From NCBI RefSeq assembly GCF_947172395.1, contig NC_069086.1, positions 8,402,501-8,466,500 of the forward strand: a stretch of DNA of 64,000 bases, given 5' to 3'. The stretch is from Bicyclus anynana. Lineage: Eukaryota > Arthropoda > Insecta > Lepidoptera > Nymphalidae. Below are positions 43,538-55,638 of this stretch, one piece after another; position 1 is the stretch's first letter; the number at the start of each line of letters is the position of its first letter. Below the pieces are notes generated by a model. The model was not told the origin of the DNA, did not search any database, and was given only the letters and a program-made list of their open reading frames with translations. Position numbers and translations under genes: made by a program.

Positions 43538-43857
43538 CTTCTGCGTTGTCAACCCATATTCGGCTCACTGCTGAGCTCGAGTCTCCTCTCAGAAAGAGAG
43601 GGGTTGGCCAATAGTCCACCACGCTGGCCCAATGCGGATTGGCAGACTTCACACAGGCAGAGAATTAAGATAAATCTCTGGTATGCAGGTTTCCTCACGA
43701 TGTTTTCCTTCACCGTTTGACCTTCCTTCACTGACACGTGATATTTAATTTCTTAAAATGCACACAACTGAAAAGTTGGTGGTGCATGTCCGGACCGGAT
43801 TCGAACCTACACCCCCCGGAATCGGAGGCAGAGGTCATATCCTCAGGGCTATCATGG
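43538..43857 (-). mobile_element. SINE family B, full-length, 12-bp target-site duplication
   Basis: AGTAGAGGAAAT occurs at 43,526-43,537 and 43,858-43,869, exactly flanking the copy. On the minus strand it runs from the tRNA-like head to the 3' end GAATATGGGTTGAC. This gives the family's true borders. Confidence 0.92.
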
Positions 43858-43929
43858 AGTAGAGGAAATACCATCTATATATCCATGAAAAATAATAACA
43901 GTGTAAAGCGTAAAGCGCAGTGTAAAGAG

Positions 43930-44236
43930 CAGTGATAGCCCAGTGGATATGACCTCTGCCTCCGATTCCGGAGGGTGTGGGTTCGAATCCTGTCCGGGGC
44001 ATGCACCTCCAACTTTTCAGTTGTGTGCATTTTAAGAAATTAAATATCACGTGTCTCAATCGGTGAAGGAAAACATCGTGAGGAAACCTGCATACCAGAG
44101 AATTATCTTCATTCTCTGCGTGAGTGAAGTCTGCCAATCCGCATTGGGCCAGCGTGGTGGACTATTGGCCTAACCCCTCTCATTCTGAGAGGAGACTCGA
44201 GCTCAGCAGTGAGCCGAATATGGGTTGATGACGACG
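43930..44236 (+). mobile_element. SINE family B, full-length
   Basis: The head GTGATAGCCCAGTGGATATG, B box GGGTTCGAATCC, the body with AAGAAATTAAATATCACG, and the 3' end ATGGGTTGATGACGACG. It faces away from the copy at 43,538-43,857, head to head, 72 bp apart. Confidence 0.9.
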
Positions 44237-44395
44237 AATGCCGTTCAAAACACATGACCGAACTTACACCTGACATCTCAAAAAGACACTGAGATTTTGA
44301 AATCTTCCAAAGCTAGTTCAAAATCCATAATTGGCTGCTGTACTTAGCTTGGGCTAAGAAACTTTCAGCCTCCATAAAAAAGGTACTATTATTAA

Positions 44396-44616
44396 CTAGC
44401 GGACGCCCGCGACTTCGTTCGCGTGGAATTCAGTTTTCACAAATCTCGCGGGAACCATGGATTTTTCCGGGATAAAAAGTAGCGTATGTGTTAATCCAGA
44501 GTAAAATATATTTTCATTCCAAATTGCAGCCAAATCGCTTCAGTAGCTGCTGCGTAAAGGAGGAACAAACATACTTACACACTTACACACAAACTTTCGC
44601 CTTTATAATATTTAGT
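44396..44616 (-). mobile_element. Helitron-like element (family 2), full-length
   Basis: On plus it starts CTAGCGGACGCCCGCGAC and continues through GGAATTCAGTTTTCAC, CGGGAACCATGGATTTTTCC and CCAAATCGCTTCAGTAGC to AAACTTTCGCCTTTATAATA. It is the best uninterrupted reference for the split copy at 16,443-18,011. Confidence 0.8.
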
Positions 44617-45964
44617 TATTATTAATTAGCTCTTACTCCTTAACGATACAAAACACTTCACAATGGAATCCGGACGATACCATTTATGGAATTTTATAAT
44701 TATGGTATTTACCTATAACACTTTTGGCTTTGCTGATTGACATTTCATTCCAAACCAAACTTGGGTTAGGTTTGAACGTTATGACGGGCTACGATTTTTC
44801 TGTTTAATACACATGGGTGCGTAAACAAAAAAAGGTAATAGCCGGGGTTGTGAGGGGCGGGGCCAGGTGTCAGTCGCAGAGATCTTATCTGCCATGGGGC
44901 CCATAGGGAAGCGTAGCCCATAGACGAGTCACCCTTCGCCAGCTAGCGACGGGCGTATTAGAACCTGTACACACGGTGTATTTTTACGCATGCCCTCGTA
45001 ACTGTAGAACAGAAGTAGTTAATTGAAAATAGAGCCATCTACATTGTGCCCCATAGAACTATCAAAGTTACCTTTTGTTTGATTTCGATCGAAGTTACGA
45101 TCTTGTATTTATCGACAACAACTTTGTTTACTAAAAAATACCTTTACAAAACTTGAACTCTATCTTTGTTACTTCATCTATACCTACTTTTATACTAATA
45201 TTATAATAAAATAAAGTTTGTGGTACTGTAGGGGGTAATCTCTGGATCTACTGAACCAATTTTCAAACCACTAAAAGCCATGTAATTTGTGAGTGATATA
45301 TATTATGAATATTTTTATCCTCGTATTCCCACGGGAATGGGAACTACGCAATTTTAAACTACCAAGTTTTCTTCTAAATGTTCAGTAGGTCCTATGAATA
45401 ATGTTTATTTTAAGTAGAAAATAGAAAACAAAACATAAGTGTAAACACGCGTAGTCGCCGCGTCGCCATTTAGTTGTGTGCACAGGGTCTTACAACAATA
45501 ATAATCGTCTTTTTTATAAGGGCGAAAATTTTAGCAACCAGACTGAATAATTTAAAAAACGTTATAAGTATGTAGGTATTAACCTCGCTTATTCACAGAC
45601 TATAAATTAGTAGAAGCAAAGAGCTTATTTTGCGTTTTAAACAGCGTATATTCGTAGATACGAGCGATTTAATATATCTACATATTATTCTTTTAGTCTT
45701 AGAAAATATTTTTTCTCTATTATTTATTTACCTGCCTGATTAATGACGATTTATCTGTATCGTTTATTCATGTATCATCATGTATGAAAACAATGGAAAT
45801 AGCTTTAGAAATTTTATATAAAAACGATGGTAGGTAGGTAATTAATTATTATCGGTTTAAAGGATTTTTTTCTTAAAAAATATTTTCAATGTGGACTGGA
45901 GTAAAATTTTGTTTCAAGAGTTACATAAACATCTTTATGCTTTTGTTTTACTACCATAGTCACA
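44617..45964. other. Non-coding DNA with a GC-rich patch at 44,840-45,000
   Basis: The patch (GTTGTGAGGGGCGGGGCCAGG, GAGATCTTATCTGCCATGG) is non-repetitive. A degraded Helitron-like stretch lies at 45,190-45,365 (TATACTAATATTATAATAA ... CACGGGAATGGGAACTACGC). No gene is seen. Confidence 0.4.
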
Positions 45965-46220
45965 TCATCACCATCATCATCATGCCGGCCGATGGACGTC
46001 CACTGCAGGACATAGGCCTTTTGTAGGGACTTCCAAAAATCACGATCCTTAGCCGCCAGCATCCAGCTACTAAGGATGATGTCGTCAGTCCACCTGGTAG
46101 GGGGTCAACCATCACTGCGTTTTTCTAGTGCGGTGTCGCCATTCCAGCACCTTGGGACCCGATGTCCATCGGCTCTTCGAACTATGTGCCCTGCCCATTG
46201 CCTCTTCAGCTGTCTAAATA
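45965..46220 (-). mobile_element. RTE-type LINE 3' end fragment
   Basis: On plus it begins with the CATCATCACCATCATCATC microsatellite end, then GATGGACGTCCACTGCAGG, and the antisense of the RTE tail (TTGGGACCCGATGTCCATCGG, CGAACTATGTGCCCTGCCC). Confidence 0.78.
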
Positions 46221-46579
46221 GCTTATCTAATTTGAGCTTAATTTGCTCATTTATTTTACCATGAAAATACTCGTAGCCGTAGGTCGATGGTGGAGGATAC
46301 TATATTAAAATGTATTGAGTAGGTAATGATTATTGACTATTGGATACCTGGCATAATAAAATATTGCACGTAAAAATCATAATATACCTATTTACTCTGA
46401 TATGTATCTAATCTTCCTTAAATTAAAGACATTAAAAACAATTCAATAATGTAACAAACTATAAACTTAGGTTATTTAGAAAGACATTATTATGAGTAGA
46501 GGTACTATTTTAATAATGTTATATAAAATATTGTATGCGTAAACCCATATTTGTCTTTTTATTATTACCCTGACGATTA

Positions 46580-46960
46580 TAATCATTAAAAAGTACGGCA
46601 CAATCAATTGCTCGCGTCGTCGGTCCAAGTATGTCTGGAGTTATGAGTAACAGGGCTACGTGATCGGGCCATTAACATGTGAGCCAATTATCCCTCGTGT
46701 TCTACGAGTATGTCGGGCCGAGCGCAATATGTTAACATATTTTTTAATTTCTCCCTCGACTGGAGCAACGGCGAGAGCATGCGCAGGAGTGAGATTTATA
46801 ATAAGAAAACGCTCCTACCGCGCATGAGGCATAAGGATCTATAAATCTTTTGAGTACTGCATCGGCCAATCCCTGTTGAGAAACTATAAATCATCGGCGC
46901 GAAGCATACGATCGAATTGAACGCGGACACCGTCTCGCTCGCACTCCCGCCTGCTCGGCC
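46580..46960. promoter_or_regulatory. Candidate regulatory island downstream of opa
   Basis: Repeat-free sequence of mixed composition with many homeodomain/POU-like words (ATAATCATTAA, GGGCCATTAACATGTG, AGCCAATTATCCC) and two TATAAA words near 46,837 and 46,887. There is no convincing protein frame. It lies about 1.5-2 kb beyond the opa 3' UTR. Promoter versus enhancer cannot be decided. Confidence 0.3.
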
Positions 46961-47206
46961 TCGATACATCATTTATCATTTCTCTCTCTCGTTTCTTCTC
47001 AATGATAAATTCAATTCTCTTTTCGAATATGATTGTTCCTCGTTTTGTTATTGTGTTTTATTGTGGTACCGTCACGGAGTTAGGTTTTTTGATCGGAATC
47101 CGATCGAAATGATCGCGAGAATTGGATTTCCATTTTAGATTTCGTGCCACGAGTGATCAATCTTTTTGGCTTTCGCATGAAGGACCTCGGTCTTGTTTAC
47201 GATTTT

Positions 47207-47264
47207 AGTCCGCGGCAAAAAAATAACTATATTTAGTAAATATAGTTTTTTTTTGCCGCGGACT
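47207..47264. repeat. Palindrome (28-bp arms)
   Basis: AGTCCGCGGCAAAAAAATAA is mirrored in reverse complement up to 47,264 with one mismatch and almost no loop. It could extrude as a cruciform. It may be the remains of a foldback element. Confidence 0.8.
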
Positions 47265-48387
47265 TAAAGATTTGTACCTTAAGTGCTTGGCTAAATAATT
47301 ATAATCTTTGATAATTTCCTTCAGTCGGTTATTTCCATGAACTTGTTATTTACCTACTTAAATCTGTCAAAATCAAAAGTTAGGTACTTGTTAAACAAAA
47401 GTATGCTTCAAACTAAAGTGTTTTGGTTTATTTATAATAGCTCATGAAAATACGATTCGGAGATAAGCGTGAAGAGATATCTAGTAAAAACAGAAAGAAA
47501 ACGGATTATGTGTGCACATTCTAAAGTAGGTATACGAGTATATAAAATACGATTAGTTTTTTATATGTAGGTAGGCACTACTACCATAGATCGAAAAACA
47601 AATTAAGTACCTACCTACCTATGTAATAAGAAAATACCTACATGAGTGAACAAACATAGTGGAAAACCTATGCTCTTATTTGCATTTCGCATTATTTCAA
47701 TATGTTTTGTACTTATGTTATCAATAATTGGTTAATAAATGTAAATTAATGTAGTCTGTACCACTATGTTAATACATAATGTTAATAATTTACAAATATA
47801 CTATACAGCGTGTACCTATCTACGATGTACCTATAGAATATGAAAAAAAAATACTTACCTAACCACTTATTCGACTTCAGCCCTTGTAGCCAAGTGGCAC
47901 GTCGATTCTCTTTCTACGATCGCAAACGCTTTGAAAACTAGAAAAATGTATGGGAATGACAGATCTTGATCACGTGATCTATCGACAGCAAATGTCATTC
48001 TATGACTATGATCTCGGCTTAGAGGGTCGTTCTGATACCGTTTCTGAGTAAGTTTCGTTACTTACACCTGAATAGTAAGCCTCTTGGCGATGTGCATTTG
48101 CACGTAGGGCGTAATGCCACGGTAGAAGGCTACCATTAGGCCATTAGGCCAGATTCTAATTACTCAGACCCATGTATTTATGACTGTTCGGTATATGGCT
48201 AGGCCTATCTAATTGCGACTGAAAAGCATTCAAATATTTTTTATAATATCGGGTCAAGATATAAATTTTCCAAAAGAAAAATATTTATATTTATAAAAGT
48301 AAAGAAAAGTTTATGTACGTTATATATCTGCTACAATATCTAAAGTTTGTGAATAAGAAACAAATCCATTTCAATTGAAATATGTTT
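47265..48387. other. AT-rich non-coding DNA downstream of opa
   Basis: Contains a possible dispersed repeat at 47,880-48,170 (TGTAGCCAAGTGGCACGTCG, TTCTCTTTCTACGATCGC) with a weak tRNA-like start. No gene is seen. Confidence 0.35.
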
Positions 48388-48393
48388 TTTATT
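48388..48393 (-). promoter_or_regulatory. Candidate poly(A) signal of opa
   Basis: AATAAA on the minus strand, about 1.2 kb after the opa stop. A Pumilio-type TGTAAATA lies just upstream (48,405-48,412, minus). The interval between stop and signal is repeat-free, as expected of a selected 3' UTR. Confidence 0.5.
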
Positions 48394-49604
48394 TTATCTA
48401 GTTGCTATTTACATGGCCGTAGAAAAGACAATCAACAGATCCATCTTAAAGTAACTTAAAATACATCGTTCACAATCAGTCAATTAGTATTCCATAGTTA
48501 AAATTTCTCTATCTATAGCGCGGGTCCGTGAAAAAATATTCATTATTTTTAATATATATAAAACTGTGTATACATAGTCATATTATCATACATTTCTGAA
48601 AAACATAGCACGAATCAATAGCGATGTTATAGATAGTTTAGTTACAATTATAATCACTTAACACTATTATCACTGGGTATTCCTTAACATACGTTTTTTA
48701 TACACAAGGCAAATTAACATATAAGAAACTAAAAATTTACAATAATTATTATACAACCTATAAATCGAAATTTATTGGACTTCGGTACTTTGGTCATAAA
48801 ATCAACGTTTTATTTTTAATGTTAAATTAAAAACTAAAACCAGTTCGCGATATTAAAAATGTCAGAGATTATTTATTCATGAGAAGCGACAAATAGACGT
48901 CTTGAGTTATCATAAAATTGCGGGAATGTGAAAAGAATTGCATTCGTATAGCTTTTTAATTTATCAGCAAAAAATGTGCATCGTAAAGTTGACTTACACT
49001 GTAATGTACAGAATAGCTACAATAAATCACTGTCAACAATACAGTTGACAAAATCTACGCGTCTGACATTACAAAAGTTAACGCAAACAATGCTTTACGC
49101 AGAAACATCTCGTTTAATATAATAAGACACTTCTTAGCAATGTTTACAGAAAATATACAACGTGTAAAAATTTTGACAGTTAGCGGTCATTGTTTACAAC
49201 TCTGTTGTTTCATTAAAAGGACAGATTTAATGTAGTTATAACAGCATTGTGGATTGTTACATTGTTTCTATTTCCTCAAATAAGTTTTTGCTTACACACA
49301 TAACTATTATGTTTAAATATAATCGGACGGCTGCAATTCTGGCATTGAGTAAAAATCTTTTTCAAAACTGATCAGAATATTATAATAAACTATTTTGTTA
49401 ATAAGCGTATCGCATTCTTAAAAAGAAACACAATCACAAGCGCATTAGTGAACTTTTCATTCCACGTAAATCTAGAACTTCAGCGTAATGTAACGTTTCG
49501 AAAGCTCGTTGAATTCAAGTTTTAGGCGGACTCGAGTGCAAAAACATAATGTGAGAGGCACGTGGCCACCGCGTCGAATGAAGAGTTCACTAAGCGCGGT
49601 GCGG
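48394..49604 (-). other. opa: Probable opa 3' UTR
   Basis: About 1.2 kb immediately after the opa stop codon, AT-rich, with none of the SINE, Helitron or LINE sequences that crowd the rest of the window. The extent is inferred from the lack of repeats and the AATAAA at 48,393-48,388. Confidence 0.5.
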
Positions 49605-50227
49605 TCAGTAAGCGGCGGCTGCTCCTGAATGGTGCATCAAATGGTGATGGTGGTAGGACTCTTGCGTGGGACACCACCACTCGGGGACGGCGTGAGGGAC
49701 AGCGGGCGCGGGTTGCTGGAACTGACTCCAGTGACCACCGAAGCCTAGTTTGTTGTCCATCATACCATTACCTCCTATATTTGTTAAGTGAGGAGGTTGA
49801 TTGTGATGATGCGGCGCCGGTAGACGCTCGTAGGCTTTTTGATCGTGGGGGTTAAGGTATTTATCGTTAAGGCTTTCTAGTTTGTCTGTTATCGTGGGGT
49901 GGTGGTGTGGGTGAAGGGTGGTGGCTTGAGGAGGGGGTGGGGGAACGGGTGCGGGAGGGCTGGCGGCGCCGGCGGTGACGCTGACGCTGCCAGCTGAGGA
50001 GGAATCGTCGCCATCGCTGTCGTATCGCGGGGAAGCGTCGCCAGCAGCGCCGTGCACCTTCATATGCTTCCGCAGTGAAGATGGGTGGGTGTACGACTTG
50101 TCGCAGCCATGCACGCGGCAGTTGTAAGGCTTGTCAGACGTGTGCACGTGCGAATGTTTCTTCCTGTCCGAAGAGTTGGCGAACCGTCGATCGCAGCCCG
50201 CGTATTCGCATTTGAACGGCTTTTCAC
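49605..50227 (-). CDS. opa: odd-paired (Zic family transcription factor), terminal coding exon
   Basis: The exon opens at a clear acceptor (ttttcttttcag at 50,239-50,228) with GT GAA AAG CCG, completing a Gly codon split in phase 1 inside the conserved TGEKPF linker between zinc fingers. It encodes the fourth C2H2 finger (CEYAGCDRRF ... KKHSHVH) and the fifth (NCRVHGCDKSYTHPSSLRKH) of the Zic set, followed by an acidic/serine stretch, a proline run, histidine-rich segments and the C-terminus CPTQESYHHHHLMHHSG, which is diagnostic of Zic/opa proteins. The stop is at 49,605-49,607; the exon contributes about 206 residues. In insects opa is a pair-rule regulator of segmentation and a pioneer-type factor, acting in the nucleus. 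Fingers 1-3 and the N-terminus lie in exons beyond the right edge. GC-rich codon use contrasts with the AT-rich surroundings. Confidence 0.95.
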
Positions 50228-52107
50228 CTGAAAAGAAAATAATCCGTATAAGTTAAGTTTGAAAAATCAAACAAGTAAAGATACCAATGATTTCTTAATC
50301 TTTAAAGAACCCATTTTGGAGGAGGAAAACACTGCTTTGTTTCTAGCTGGTGCTTCACGCATTAATATAACGTGTGTCTATAAAGTTGTTGAGAATGTCT
50401 TATTCCTTTAATTGTATTATGTAGAAGAAAATATTTATGTCCGTCTACATGTGCTAAGTTAAATAGAAACTGAATGTTCCTTTTTAACTTAGCTTAACGT
50501 AAATATCGTTAGCACAATAAGTAGGTAACATTTCAACATGAAAGCTATTTGTTATATTTACACGAAAGCAAGCTTGAGAAAGACCTGCTAGAGTTCACAT
50601 TCCCATTCAAATTCAAATAAAAACATCGATGGAAGCGAACGCGAATGTCCAATCACGCAATAAATAACCAGATTTGCTCGTTGTTTATAGTTTACGAGTA
50701 TAAATAAATATTCGGAACAATTGCACGGGATACTTAACACGACAATAAATCATCTTTATAAGCGGACTTTGTCACACTGCTGTACAAAGCTGTGGCGCAA
50801 GAGATTTAGCATTTTGAACTTTAATGTAAAGATATAAGATTTGTTTTACGTTTGGTGTTGCATTCAATTGTGACACGTTTGACAATAGCAGCTCCTTTAA
50901 CCCTCCGTATGACGTGATGATTATGGTGAACCACGGTACCTACCCTAACCTATATTTGCGAAGTATGTTTATTCAGTTTTAGATTGAGACGTCAGAAGCA
51001 GATATCAGGTTACATACACTTAGGGACATTAGTTATATTTTATCTATTCAAAACAGGCAGTAGGAAATAAATTTTGTTTAGTTTCAATATATGCTCAGCA
51101 CTGGTTCGCTTGTTTAATATTGTAACCAACAAAATTGCTTGTGATCCATGTGTTTGATTTTTTGTTCCCTTTTAATGTGAGGGAGATAGTGTAAATAGTA
51201 GATATTTAGGCATCAGAATATGAGTTTTTAGTCAGAATCTGACATTAAATTCCAGTCTATCTTAGTCGAAATTCTATTTGTCTTACCCACCTATAAATCA
51301 AAGATATCAAGTTAAAAAAGATGTACTTTAATACATAATGTCATTATCATTGTTATTATCTAACCTAAGTATATATTTTTTGTAAATAAGCCAAATATCA
51401 TCAATACACGCGCCTTTACACAATGCGTTTAAAAGGCTAGGTACAAAAGTTTTCTGTCACGTTTACATTATACAATCTATATATAACTTACACTATTTTA
51501 TCCGTAATTATAGGCAAAGCCAGTAAATTATGTAGAGCTAATACTTCAACCATAAGTAGGTTGTGTTATAAACATCATTGTCAGAATATTGTATGCAAAA
51601 AAAGTGAAAGAATTTCATAATATCGACAGCTCCTAAGCTCTTTTATTGTAGCAAATACCTCACGAGTTCACCGAATCGTGTGTGATGCGAGACCATTCAA
51701 TAAAATCACAACCAGGAGTCCCTAGAGTGTCGATGCAGTGAGCCCGGCAAACAACAATACGCTTTTCTTTGTCGTGTTTACAAATAAACCTCCTCGGTAA
51801 TCCCCCTCATTGTGTTTGAAACTTGAAGATCGCGGTGAAGAGCCACAGATGCTAATCTCAAGTGTCTGTTAACGCAGCAATAATAGGGCTTTTTAGTACC
51901 ACAATTTTTGTTAGTATGTATACTTATGAATGAAGGCATCACATTCTATGGTTGTGAATATTGATACTTCCTTTTAGCGTACGGTTTTGATACGTATAAG
52001 TATTGTTGTTGTGCTTTGTTATTCCTCGTAATACAAGTCTCTGTATCTCAACAATTGGTAGTTGCATTGTAATTGAAGAGGTCGTTGGTTCATTCTCTTA
52101 TCTCTTT

Positions 52108-52650
52108 ACTTCGAGTAAAAGCTTTTCGTTTAGTTTTCGCTATATTGTGTGAAATTAAAGCGTGAAAAACCCACCAGTTGGGACACAGTAGTGGTATAAT
52201 TCAATAGCCTCCTCCTCCTTTCCTAGAGGAAAGAAGGTGTTCGTAAGGTTTACTCACGTTTAAGACATGATATATAAACATCGTCTTAATAACCAAATTT
52301 GTATTGATCCTCTCCATGGCAGAGACCCCTGTCCTAATAGCAAACTGATCTGAAACTTACTGATAAACAACCAACCTAATGTCTATACTTCGAGGAAAAG
52401 CTTGTCGTTTAGTTTTCGGTATATTGCGTGAAAGCCTGAAACCAATTAGTTGGGACGCAGTAGTAGTAGGGTCAAGTCTAGGGGAAATGACCTCATTACT
52501 TCCTCGAGGAAAGAAGGTGTCTGTAAGGTTTACTCAAATTTAAGACATGGAATATCTACCTCATCATCATAACCAAATCTTTATTGATCCTATCCTATGG
52601 CACAGGCCTCTGTTCTAATAACAGACTGATTTGAAAATTAGACACTTCAC
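52108..52650. repeat. Tandem duplication, about 280-bp period, two units
   Basis: The unit at 52,108 (ACTTCGAGTAAAAGC, CGTTTAGTTTTCGCTATATTG, GAGGAAAGAAGGTGTTCG, AAGGTTTACTCACG) recurs at 52,387 (ACTTCGAGGAAAAGC, CGTTTAGTTTTCGGTATATTG, GAGGAAAGAAGGTGTCTG). Moderate divergence; absent elsewhere in the window. Confidence 0.85.
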
Positions 52651-53183
52651 AATCATTTCAATGAGGATTGGCAGGCTTAGGTTAAAAATTTTCAAGACTG
52701 GAACGATCTTGATCAGATGTTAACGACACCCGGCGTGCTCTCCAAGGCACGGATTGTCAACATCTTTAACCAGTATTTGACATACCTGCATTTAAATTCC
52801 AGAGAGAAAATGAGAAAATAGACTAAAATAGTTTTATGCATTGATCACCGACAAGTTTTGAGGTTAGATCCAAGATCTCAACTCAATTAAACGCACGATA
52901 GGTATGTCTTTTCCCTTTTGATATCAAAATCATCGTTTAAAATTAAAAGTATCGAGAAAAGGTATCCCAAAACAAAAAAAAAGTTATCCGGTGGTCTCAT
53001 TTTGATTTGTACAATAAAAAAACTTGCCGGTCCCCTGCGCTAATGAGGCAAACAAGATAAAAGAGGCCAAAACATGTGTCGCCCGTCTAATTACTAATCA
53101 TGCGTCTCATCTTGTCACACACACGGATCGACGACAAACTCTATTAATGTTTGATGCTTTATCTCAGCGCACGCGCCGGTGAT

Positions 53184-53483
53184 GTTTTTTTTTTTATTCT
53201 TTACAAGTTAACTACAATCTCACCTGATGGTAAGTGATGATGCAGTCTAAGATGGAAGCAGGCTAACTTGTTAGGAGGAGGATGAAAATCCACACCCCTT
53301 TTCGGTTTCTACGCGACATCGTACCGGAATGCTAAATCGCTTGGCGGTACGTCTTTGCCGGTAGGGTGGTAACTAGCCACGGCCGAAGCCTCCCACCAGC
53401 TAGATCTCGACCAATTAAGAAAATCTTAATCCCAACCCAGGACCTTGTAAATCCACCGCGAATACCACTGCGCCACGGATGTC
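53184..53483 (-). mobile_element. SINE family A, full-length
   Basis: On plus it begins with the T-rich tail, TTCTTTACAAGTTAACTAC, and ends with the antisense tRNA-like head ACCACTGCGCCACGGATG. GATGT precedes and follows it, a possible short target duplication. Confidence 0.88.
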
Positions 53484-53731
53484 GTTTTATCTTCTTGGTA
53501 GTATTTACGTATACGGTTGTAGGTATAACGTGACGGGTAGCAGGGACAGTGATTGTACCATCATTTTGTGATAAACACCTCGAGCAGGTCCCAGGATTTG
53601 CGACCTTTAGTGTAGGTTTATAACATTTTAGAATGAATTAACACAATTCATGATCAATATCAACACAAAACAATATAGCACAAAATCACTAACGCAAGTA
53701 GCAGCGTGACGGTGTACACGCTTTTGACGAT

Positions 53732-53890
53732 TAGCGTTCCGGTACGATGTGTAGTAACCGAAAGTGGTGTGGATTTTCATCCTCCTCCTAACAAGTTAGT
53801 CCGCTTCCATCTTAGATTGCATAATCACTTACCATCAGGTGAGATTGTAGTCAAGGCCTAATTTGTAAATGATAAAACATAAAAAAACAA
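53732..53890 (+). mobile_element. SINE family A, 5'-truncated
   Basis: It starts in mid-body (TTAGCGTTCCGGTACGATG) and runs to AGGTGAGATTGTAGTCAAGG with an A-rich tail. Confidence 0.82.
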
Positions 53891-54450
53891 AATATCTCCT
53901 CTCCTATATTGAGATACAGCACAGCATATACGACACTAGGCTTGTCGTATGTGCTTAAATAAGGCGACATATCATCAGCATCATTATGATGATGATACCT
54001 AGATTTGATTCTGAATTAGATTACAAAATATTTTATATTTCTAACGAAAATATCATATAAGTAGGTAAATAGGCAAACTTGTAGACTATTGCAATTGCAA
54101 TAAAAAATAACATATGTGTAAAAATATATACCTATATTTTCTGTACGTATTTTGAAGCAACGCCATATATATTTAATGATAAAATAATATAAATAAAAAA
54201 AAGCCTAAAGCAACATGAGTCGGGAATGCACGTCGTGAATTCGTTGCATGCCACGCCGGGACGCGCGCTAGGGTCAGATGTTTATCTTAAACGCCTGTAT
54301 CACCCACCAAAGACACTTTTTTGTAACGTTATTATCGATGTGAAATTTTATCTTCGCCTTATTTTCCATAAGATGTTAAACAAGTTAAATATTTAAAAGG
54401 GTATGCGAACGGATTATTCGGTCGATTAATTACTTTTTTGCGGTTAACAT

Positions 54451-54741
54451 GCCTCCGTGGCGCAGTGGTATGCGCGGTGGATTTACAAGACGGAGGTCCT
54501 GGGTTCTATCTCCGGCTGGGCCGATTGAGGTTTTCTTAATTGGCCTAGGTCTGGCTGGTGGGAGGCTTTGGACGTGGCTAGTTACCACCCTACCGGCAAA
54601 GACATACCGAAACCAGCCATAAAGGCTGTAGATTTTCATTTTACTCCTAACAAATTAACCCGCTTCCATCTTAGATTGCATCATCACTTACCATCAGGTG
54701 AGATTGTAGTCAAGGGCTAACTTGTAAACAATAAAAAATAA
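54451..54741 (+). mobile_element. SINE family A, full-length reference copy
   Basis: The head GCCTCCGTGGCGCAGTGGTA (A box) and GGTCCTGGGTTCTATCTCC (B box), then the core CTAGTTACCACCCTACCGGC and the 3' part CATCACTTACCATCAGGTG, AGATTGTAGTCAAGGGC, then an A-rich tail. Confidence 0.9.
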
Positions 54742-55011
54742 TAGGTGGATACTTTTACTAAGTACCTACACTCGAGTGTTGGATATCTAATTATCTACAA
54801 GGATTTAATTAAGTCTTTTATTATCATTATCAGCCTATTTTAACAGCCTACAAAGCCAGGCCTTATTATGAACCTTAGACCCACCGCGCTTCAAAGCGAG
54901 TTAGCAGGATTAGGCTACTAATAATATGTTTACTTTTTTAACGATCATTATCAGATTGTTGGTGGTAATGATTGGGATCGACGGCATAACTTATACGTCC
55001 ACTTATCTACA

Positions 55012-55103
55012 TCGTACGTATCGGACGCATCGCATCCAACGGATTTTAATTTTACAATAGATATAAATTAAAATCTGTTCGATGCGATCCGTACGATGCG
55101 ATC
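55012..55103. repeat. Imperfect inverted repeat (about 38-bp arms)
   Basis: ATCGTACGTATCGGACGCATC ... CAACGGATTTTAATTT faces AATTAAAATCTGTTCGATGC ... GATGCGATC. It is probably a small foldback MITE. Confidence 0.7.
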
Positions 55104-55638
55104 ACTTGTATTGTATGACTTTTTACCAATTTCCTTACTCCGAACCGAAATTTTCAAGTAAAAAAAAAGTCCACAATTTTCGTTTTATATCAAGTTATTA
55201 GTAAATATAAAATCCTAAATTTACCTGTGATAGAGTGCATCTGCGATGAATGAAAAAAGATTCCAATTTCCAATTTAATACTATTGGTGATAAAATGTAC
55301 CTACTAGCGAAGTTGCGAGATCAAATTTAGAGTGATAAAGCTGCATTGCTTTCAGTTGGCACATCGCCTAGACGGAATTGCTGCAGTATTAGATTACTGT
55401 TCGCTTAAGTGCGCTCTGCTGAGAAAACAAGCTTTTTAGAAATAGCACGGGTGATGGGTAACCCGACCCGCTGGCCTTTACACCCAAATTGTGTAAATGG
55501 CATCGGGTGAGTTTGGAGAAAAAACAATTATACGTTACCAATGTTAATGGGTGTCAAATTGCTTTCGTCTTGAAGCAAAATAATCTCACCTATACGACTA
55601 AATATCAAGGATTTTCTACTATAGATATGTTATGTGCC

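Noticed and set aside
46917..47138. A 73-codon frame near TATAAA words as a gene with a promoter
   Set aside because: It does not begin with ATG, has no domain features and the TATA words are common in AT-rich DNA.
49562..49855. Open frame of 97 codons opposite opa
   Set aside because: It is created by the GC-rich opa exon; no domain features and no initiation context.
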